Below are positions 59,558 to 64,000 of a stretch of 64,000 bases of DNA, piece after piece. The position numbers and the translations under genes are program-made. Source of the DNA: CAZCZU01 sp964503475 (lineage in GTDB: Bacteria > Pseudomonadota > Zetaproteobacteria > Mariprofundales > Mariprofundaceae). The notes beneath the pieces are model-generated. The model saw only the letters and a list, made by a program, of their open reading frames with translations. It ran no database searches and was not told the origin of the DNA. The stretch's first letter is position 1. Every line of letters starts with the position of its first letter. Where the stretch lies: positions 1 to 64,000 of the forward strand of contig CAZCZU010000002.1 in NCBI GenBank assembly GCA_964503475.1. The letters run 5' to 3'.

Positions 59558-61182
59558 CGTTGTACCTCCTCGCGGATGGCCGTGCCCTCGCCGCGGCGGT
59601 CGCTGACGCCGGTCAGCCTGTTCGCATCACGCCGCCAGAGAATCATCTGCATATTGCCGTAATCGCGTACCGGCTTCAGGGCATGGCCGCGCCGCTTCAG
59701 TTCGGCGGCCTCCGCTTTGCTGAAAGCGCCTGCCTCATACTGTACGACATCGGGCAGGAACTGGTGGTGAAAGTGCGGTGTGTTGATCCAGCTGGCTGGA
59801 GGGGTTTCATCCAGCATGAAGCCGGTAGCGGCCAGCAGCACCATGGAGATGATGCGGCTGCCACCGGGGGTGCCGACGATCAGGGTCCGTTTCGGGCCGA
59901 TGACGATGCTCGGAGTCATCGAGGAGAGCATGCGCTTGCCCGGTTCCACGCCGTTGGCCATGCCCTGCACCAGGCCGTAGGCATTGGGTTCGCCGGGCTT
60001 CGTGGCGAAATCGTCCATCTCGTCGTTGAGCAGGATACCGGTCGAGGGTGAAAGCCAGGCTGAGCCAAAGCCGTAGTTCACGGAGAGCGTGGCCGAGACC
60101 ATGTTGCCTTCGCGGTCGATAACCGAAAAGTGGGTGGTATCTGAGCCCGCCGAGGGTTCGCCCACGCCCTGCAGCTCCAGGGATGGCGTGGCATGCTGCA
60201 TGTCGATGGAGGCGCGCAGTTCGGCCAGGCGCGCTTTGGCCAGGTAGTCGTCCGGCAGGTCGATGAAGTCGGGGTCGCCCAGGTATCGGTTGCGGTCGCG
60301 GTAGGCGCGTTTCATCGCCTCGATCAGCAGGTGATCGCGGTCGGTTTTCTTCATCGTCTTCAGCTTGTCATCTTTAAGCATGCCGAAAATCTCGGCCAGC
60401 ACCATGCCGCCCGAAGAGGGGAGGGAGGCGGTGACGAAGCGGTAGCCGTGGAAATGGAAGCTGACCGGCGTGCGCTCCACGGCCCTGTAGGCGGCGAGAT
60501 CCGTCGCCCGGATCAGGCCCCCATCGTGTCGCATGTCGGCCACCAGCCGTCCGGCGGTCTGACCCCGGTAGAAATCCTTTGCTCCGTAACGTGCGAAGCG
60601 GCTCAGGGTATCGGCCAGGGCCGGCTGGCGGATCGTCGCCCCTTGCTGTTTGGCGAAGGTGCGCCGGGCAGCATCGTTCATCGCCTTTTTGCGCCACTCG
60701 ATCATGCGCGCCAGGCGTGGCCCGACCCTGAATCCATCGCGGGCGAGGCGGATGGCGGGGGCTGCCACTTCCGCGCGTTTCAGGCGCCCGTAATGGCTAA
60801 CCAGTCGTTCCACTCCGGCTACCAGTCCCGGTACACCGGCGGCCTGCGGGCCATCGATGCTCGACTGCTTCGCATAGACCTCGCCGTGGCCGGCCAGCTT
60901 CGGCGCCATCTCGCGCGCATCGATCATCACGAAGCGCTTCTCCCTGGCGATGTAGAGCAGGAAGAAACCGCCACCACCGATACCGGATGAGCCGGGCTCC
61001 ACCACGCCGAGCGACAGGGCCGTGGCTGCGGCGGCATCGAAGGCGTTGCCGCCCTTCTCCAGCATGGCGACGCCAGCCCTGGCCGCGGCCGGCTGGGCGG
61101 CGGCGACCATGCCATGCCGCGGTGTGGCGGCCGAGGCTGTGATCGGCGCAAGGATAAGCAGGGTAAGAAGAAGGCGCTTCAT
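59554..61182 (-). CDS. ggt: Gamma-glutamyltranspeptidase
   Basis: A 542-residue periplasmic enzyme starting MKRLLLTLLILAPITASAATPRHGMVAAAQPAAARAGVAMLEKGGNAFDAA. The autocatalytic cleavage site and nucleophile Thr lie in SDTTHFSVIDREGNMVS. The small subunit has the GLAWLSP-like FGSAWLSPSTGILLNDEMDDF and TPGGSRI motifs. It hydrolyses or transfers the glutamyl group of glutathione. A start at ATG 61194 is also possible. It follows mutY by 25 bases. Confidence 0.93.
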   Translation of the reverse strand: MKRLLLTLLILAPITASAATPRHGMVAAAQPAAARAGVAMLEKGGNAFDAAAATALSLGVVEPGSSGIGGGGFFLLYIAREKRFVMIDAREMAPKLAGHGEVYAKQSSIDGPQAAGVPGLVAGVERLVSHYGRLKRAEVAAPAIRLARDGFRVGPRLARMIEWRKKAMNDAARRTFAKQQGATIRQPALADTLSRFARYGAKDFYRGQTAGRLVADMRHDGGLIRATDLAAYRAVERTPVSFHFHGYRFVTASLPSSGGMVLAEIFGMLKDDKLKTMKKTDRDHLLIEAMKRAYRDRNRYLGDPDFIDLPDDYLAKARLAELRASIDMQHATPSLELQGVGEPSAGSDTTHFSVIDREGNMVSATLSVNYGFGSAWLSPSTGILLNDEMDDFATKPGEPNAYGLVQGMANGVEPGKRMLSSMTPSIVIGPKRTLIVGTPGGSRIISMVLLAATGFMLDETPPASWINTPHFHHQFLPDVVQYEAGAFSKAEAAELKRRGHALKPVRDYGNMQMILWRRDANRLTGVSDRRGEGTAIREEVQR

Positions 61183-61207
61183 GATTCCAACCATAATAAG
61201 CCCGCTG

Positions 61208-62188
61208 TCAGCGTCCAGTCTGAACCAGGCCGTGCTGTTGCAGCAGGCGGCGCATACCGGTCGGGACTGCCACCTCTTCCAGTGAAGTGACCCAGCGACC
61301 TTCGCTGGCGGGAGCAAATGATTCGTGGAGGCCGTACAGATGCAGGCGCCGATGGCTTAGCAGGTGCACGTGGCAGGGGGCAACGTCAGGTGCCGCTTCC
61401 AGCTCGGTGATCGGGGGAGACCAGAGACTTGCCCAGATACCGGAGGCGGGGCGCTGCTGCAGCCAGATGCCATGTTCGGGATCGGTATGCAGGTGCACCT
61501 GCCAGTGTACGTTTTGTACGGTCGTCTTTTTTGACCTGGGGATATCGACATCTGCGTTGAAGGCGGACGCACACTGTGCCTGGACGGGGCAGTTTTCGCA
61601 GGCCGGGACGCGTGGGGCACAACAGGTGGCCCCCAGTTCCATCATCGCCTGGTTCCAGCTGGCGGGATCGTTTCCCGCCTCGATTTCTGTCTCGGCCAGT
61701 TGCCAAAGTTCGGCGTCTTTCGCTTCAGGCTGGCCGTACCAGCGCTTAAGCACCCGCTTCACGTTGCCATCCAGCACCGGTGTTTTCATACCAAAACAGA
61801 AGGAGGCGATGGCACCGGCTGTGGAGCGGCCGATGCCGGGCAGGGCCATGATATCGGCAAAGGTGTCGGGGAAACGGCCTCCATGCGCCTGCACGACCTG
61901 GCGGGCAGCAGCGTGCAGGAAGCGGGCGCGGCGGTAGTAACCCAGTCCCTCCCACGCCTTCAGCACATGATCCTGCTCGGCTGCAGCCAGCGTGGCGATG
62001 TCGGGGAACTGCTGCAGCCAGGCCATGTAGCGCGGCAGTACCGTTTTGACCTGCGTCTGCTGCAGCATGATCTCGGAGAGCCAGATGGCGTAGGGCTCGT
62101 CGGTATGGCGCCAGGGCAGGTCGCGGGCGCTCTGCCCGTACCAGTCGAGCAGGGCCAGGCGGCGTCGGCTACAGGGCGCGGAAGACAA
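61208..62188 (-). CDS. mutY: A/G-specific adenine DNA glycosylase
   Basis: A 326-residue DNA repair enzyme that removes adenine opposite 8-oxoguanine. The catalytic Glu is in SEIMLQQTQV; the HhH-GPD motif LPGIGRSTAGAIASFCFG is followed by the Asp of LDGNVKRVLKRW. Four cysteines (CCAPRVPACENCPVQAQC) build the iron-sulfur cluster. The C-terminal NUDIX-like domain is shortened but present. Its start overlaps the end of the TonB gene by 20 bases. Confidence 0.96.
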   Translation of the reverse strand: MSSAPCSRRRLALLDWYGQSARDLPWRHTDEPYAIWLSEIMLQQTQVKTVLPRYMAWLQQFPDIATLAAAEQDHVLKAWEGLGYYRRARFLHAAARQVVQAHGGRFPDTFADIMALPGIGRSTAGAIASFCFGMKTPVLDGNVKRVLKRWYGQPEAKDAELWQLAETEIEAGNDPASWNQAMMELGATCCAPRVPACENCPVQAQCASAFNADVDIPRSKKTTVQNVHWQVHLHTDPEHGIWLQQRPASGIWASLWSPPITELEAAPDVAPCHVHLLSHRRLHLYGLHESFAPASEGRWVTSLEEVAVPTGMRRLLQQHGLVQTGR

Positions 62189-63047
62189 AGTGGTCCTCGA
62201 CCACCTCGAAGGTGAGATAGAAGCTCACCCGGTCCAGCCCCCAGGAGCTGGGCAGCGGCTTGAAGGGGGCTGCATCGTGAATGGCCCGGATGGCACTCTC
62301 GTTGATCTGGGCCAGCGGACTGGGGCGCATGATTTCGACATTGCCCAGCGAGCCGTCATGCTCGATGGTCAGGCGGATCATTGCCTTGCGCTGGTCATCC
62401 GGATACTTGCCGTAATCGGCCTGGCCCGGACGCCACTGCTCCTCAAGGGCCTGCACCAGTGCATGGGCATAGGGGGCATACTTCTCCTGACGCGTGTTGA
62501 TCGGGATATCCGCTTCGCGGTTGAGCATCTGCTTCATCCGCTTTTCACGCTGGAAGTCGGATGAGAGCTGGGCCAGGGCCGTGGAGGAGGGCAGCAGATT
62601 GGAGAGCGGAATCTGCGGCAGGGTCTCTTTCTGCGCCGGCTTCTCGACCGGTTTGCGATTGGTTTTCGGCTCGTTTTCCAGCTCCATGCCGCGTCGTGCC
62701 AGGGTGCGCACGCGCTGCTCGGGCGAGGCCGGCGGCGGTGTCTTCGGCATCTGCGGTTGCGGCGGTTTTGGTTTCCGGGGCTGCGGCTTGCTGCTGGCCA
62801 TCGGTGCACGGGCCATGCGGGTCGTTTTGTCCTTCGCTTCGCTGCTGCCGCCGGCGGCATTCACGTTCGCGGCAGTTTCAGCATCCTTGGGGGGCTTCTC
62901 TTTGGGTGTGGTCTGTGGATCGAGCATGACCAGATCCATGATCTGCGGCTTCTGCTTCTTCGGCAGCGGCTTGTCGACATGGGCAAAGGCGATGAGCAGG
63001 ACAAGGGCGGCATGCGCGGCTACGGAAGCCGCGAACGAGAGACTCAT
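62169..63047 (-). CDS. tonB: TonB-type energy transducer
   Basis: A 292-residue protein started at MSLSFAASVAAHAALVLLIAFAHV, one N-terminal membrane anchor. A long Lys/Pro-rich periplasmic spacer (KPQPRKPKPPQPQMPKTPPPASPEQ) leads to a TonB C-terminal domain (MIRLTIEHDGSLGNVEIMRPSPLAQINESAIRAIHDAAPFKPLP). A TTG at 63074 would add nine residues and overlap the upstream gene. ExbB/ExbD are not adjacent. Confidence 0.85.
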   Translation of the reverse strand: MSLSFAASVAAHAALVLLIAFAHVDKPLPKKQKPQIMDLVMLDPQTTPKEKPPKDAETAANVNAAGGSSEAKDKTTRMARAPMASSKPQPRKPKPPQPQMPKTPPPASPEQRVRTLARRGMELENEPKTNRKPVEKPAQKETLPQIPLSNLLPSSTALAQLSSDFQREKRMKQMLNREADIPINTRQEKYAPYAHALVQALEEQWRPGQADYGKYPDDQRKAMIRLTIEHDGSLGNVEIMRPSPLAQINESAIRAIHDAAPFKPLPSSWGLDRVSFYLTFEVVEDHFVFRAL

Positions 63048-63064
63048 GCGTTTCTGTTCTGTCT

Positions 63065-63595
63065 TTAGCTGCAATGCTCCATCCTGGTATGCGAAGTGAT
63101 GTACGTGGCCAGCGCACCGTTGATCCAGCCCGTGGCGCAGGATAACAACAATAGCGGCGGAAGCAGATAGTAGATTGCCTGCTGATGAATAAACAGGGAT
63201 TCTACCGTGACGATCTGGGCGCACATGTGTGCCAGCGCACCGACCAGGCTGACGCCGATCAGGCTGATGCCGGGAATGAGCCGCCAGGCTATCAGCATCA
63301 CCAGGGCGGCCGAAAGGCTGCCGGCCAGGCTGATGAAGAAGGTCGGGGTCAGCACGGTACCGATCAGGAAGCTGCCGACCAGCACCCGGCCGATGGCGAC
63401 GGCAAAGGCGGCGCGGGGGCCGAGCATCACCAGCGCCACCAGGGTCATGATGTTGGCCAGGCCCGGCTTGAACCAGGGGCCGAGGCTGGGGATGGCACTT
63501 TCAAAGACGTGCAGGCCGATGGCCAGGGTCAGCAGGGCCAGAAAACGGGCCCGGGCCTTGAGCTCGGGCAGCGGCGGGCGTGACAAGGTCTGCAT
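63065..63595 (-). CDS. Gx transporter family protein (heptaprenyl diphosphate synthase component I-like)
   Basis: A 176-residue membrane protein with five or so helices (FLALLTLAIGLHVFESAIPSLGPWFKPGLANIMTLVALVMLGPRAAFAVAIGRVLVGSFLIGTV). The PWFKPGLANI stretch is typical of this ECF S-component-like family. The ATG at 63595 overlaps the upstream NusG_II gene stop (TGATG). Such pairs are often found together, possibly in flavin or iron handling; the substrate is unknown. Confidence 0.83.
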   Translation of the reverse strand: MQTLSRPPLPELKARARFLALLTLAIGLHVFESAIPSLGPWFKPGLANIMTLVALVMLGPRAAFAVAIGRVLVGSFLIGTVLTPTFFISLAGSLSAALVMLIAWRLIPGISLIGVSLVGALAHMCAQIVTVESLFIHQQAIYYLLPPLLLLSCATGWINGALATYITSHTRMEHCS

Positions 63596-64000
63596 CAGCG
63601 GCTGATCCCATCCAGTGCGTCGTGCCGCTGGCCGGTGATGGCGATCAGGATGTGGTTGGGCACGCAGGCGGCCGAATCGCCGGCATGCTTGTGGTAACCG
63701 GAGAGTACGCACTGCTGACCGTTGCAGGGGGAGCTGACAAAGCGGGCGCCTTTGGCGTCGATGACGATCTCGGAGGGGCCGATATCACCCTCCACATGCA
63801 GGTGGACCGGCGCATCGGGCGGCAGCGGATAGCGGGCCAGCAGTTTGTCGCCATGGTAGATGCGCGCCATCGGCGGCCCGGCCGAAACGCGGGCATGAAT
63901 CCACTGCCAGGAGAGGGCGATGGCCACCAGTGCCAGCAGCAGCAGGATACGATCCGTCCAGCTGCCGGTCAGCCAGTGCCAGCCACTTTGGCCGGATGGG
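63595..64000 (-). CDS. NusG domain II-containing protein, start beyond the window
   Basis: The frame is open to the right edge with no clear start (a GTG at 63927 lies inside the membrane helix), so the 5' end is probably outside. Visible: a membrane helix (RILLLLALVAIALSW), then a small NusG_II domain (MARIYHGDKLLARYPLPPDAPVHLHVEGDIGPSEIVIDAKGARFVSSPCNGQQCVLSGYHKHAGDSAACVPNHILIAITG) with several Cys (CNGQQC and SAAC). These domains are not linked to transcription; this subset pairs with Gx transporters. Confidence 0.8.
   Translation of the reverse strand, partial: PSGQSGWHWLTGSWTDRILLLLALVAIALSWQWIHARVSAGPPMARIYHGDKLLARYPLPPDAPVHLHVEGDIGPSEIVIDAKGARFVSSPCNGQQCVLSGYHKHAGDSAACVPNHILIAITGQRHDALDGISR

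Noticed and set aside
1..64000. CRISPR arrays, rRNA genes, phage or complete insertion sequences
   Set aside because: No regularly spaced repeats, rRNA motifs, structural phage proteins or transposase frames were seen.

Overview
The window is a GC-rich (mostly 55-60% by eye), gene-dense Gram-negative chromosome segment. It carries the conserved tuf-rpmG-tRNA-Trp-secE-nusG-rplKAJL-rpoBC cluster, periplasmic and outer-membrane functions (two lipoproteins with clear lipoboxes, MltC-type transglycosylase, TonB, CpxP/Spy), type IV pilus minor pilins, and gammaproteobacteria-like housekeeping genes (SlyX, SrkA, ApaG, PurT, YgiQ, CpxRA). The psd-pssA-leuA order and the mixture of gamma-, delta- and magnetococcus-like proteins would fit a deep proteobacterial lineage such as the Zetaproteobacteria (Mariprofundus-like). 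That placement is inference from memory, not a search.

Layout. 1-12.1 kb: ribosomal protein and RNA polymerase operon with a tRNA, a rich 5' leader before rplJ and a strong terminator after rpoC. 12.2-13.3 kb: cytochrome c lipoprotein and glyoxalase I. 13.4-20.2 kb (minus): xseB-ispA-dxs (isoprenoid precursors), an SH3 protein, an M48 protease, tlyA, srkA, slyX and a small membrane protein, mostly with overlapping ends. 20.2-25.3 kb: lipB, a protein with two cyclic-nucleotide-binding domains, a broken psd, pssA, and leuA behind a leucine-rich leader peptide and attenuator. 25.3-28.4 kb (minus): Dabb protein, accC, accB, aroQ and a TPR-like protein. 28.5-31.1 kb: thiS, thiG, hemE, with two related multi-hairpin elements on either side of thiG. 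31.1-34.8 kb (minus): minor-pilin operon fimT-pilV-pilW-pilX behind a perfect CRP-type site. 34.8-41 kb: hybrid histidine kinase, small unknowns, and a Cpx-like envelope stress system with a consensus CpxR box. 41-48.3 kb: apaG, a 172-bp MITE-like element, mltC, M48 protease plus two YbjQ proteins behind a leader that can mask its ribosome binding site, ygiQ, purT. 48.3-52.3 kb: an accessory patch with a Fic protein under twin palindromic operators, two unrecognised small genes, a DUF2846-like lipoprotein and a stand-alone Mrr-like nuclease. A 39-bp exact duplicate of the purT start lies inside it, and the right half is AT-rich. 52.3-64 kb: Ste24-like protease, trhP, DUF3592 protein, adenylate cyclase with a truncated haemoglobin, HDAC-family protein, and the minus-strand run NusG_II-Gx transporter-tonB-mutY-ggt-terB-ykvA.

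Themes. A cAMP circuit can be read across the window: a class III adenylate cyclase, a double cNMP-binding protein, and a CRP-type operator about 42 bases upstream of the predicted minor-pilin transcription start. Several leaders look like cis-regulatory RNAs (rplJ, leuA, ybjQ, the thiG flanks). The clearest gene loss is psd, which lacks its central region and its self-cleavage Gly-Ser. No CRISPR array, rRNA, prophage or complete insertion sequence was seen.
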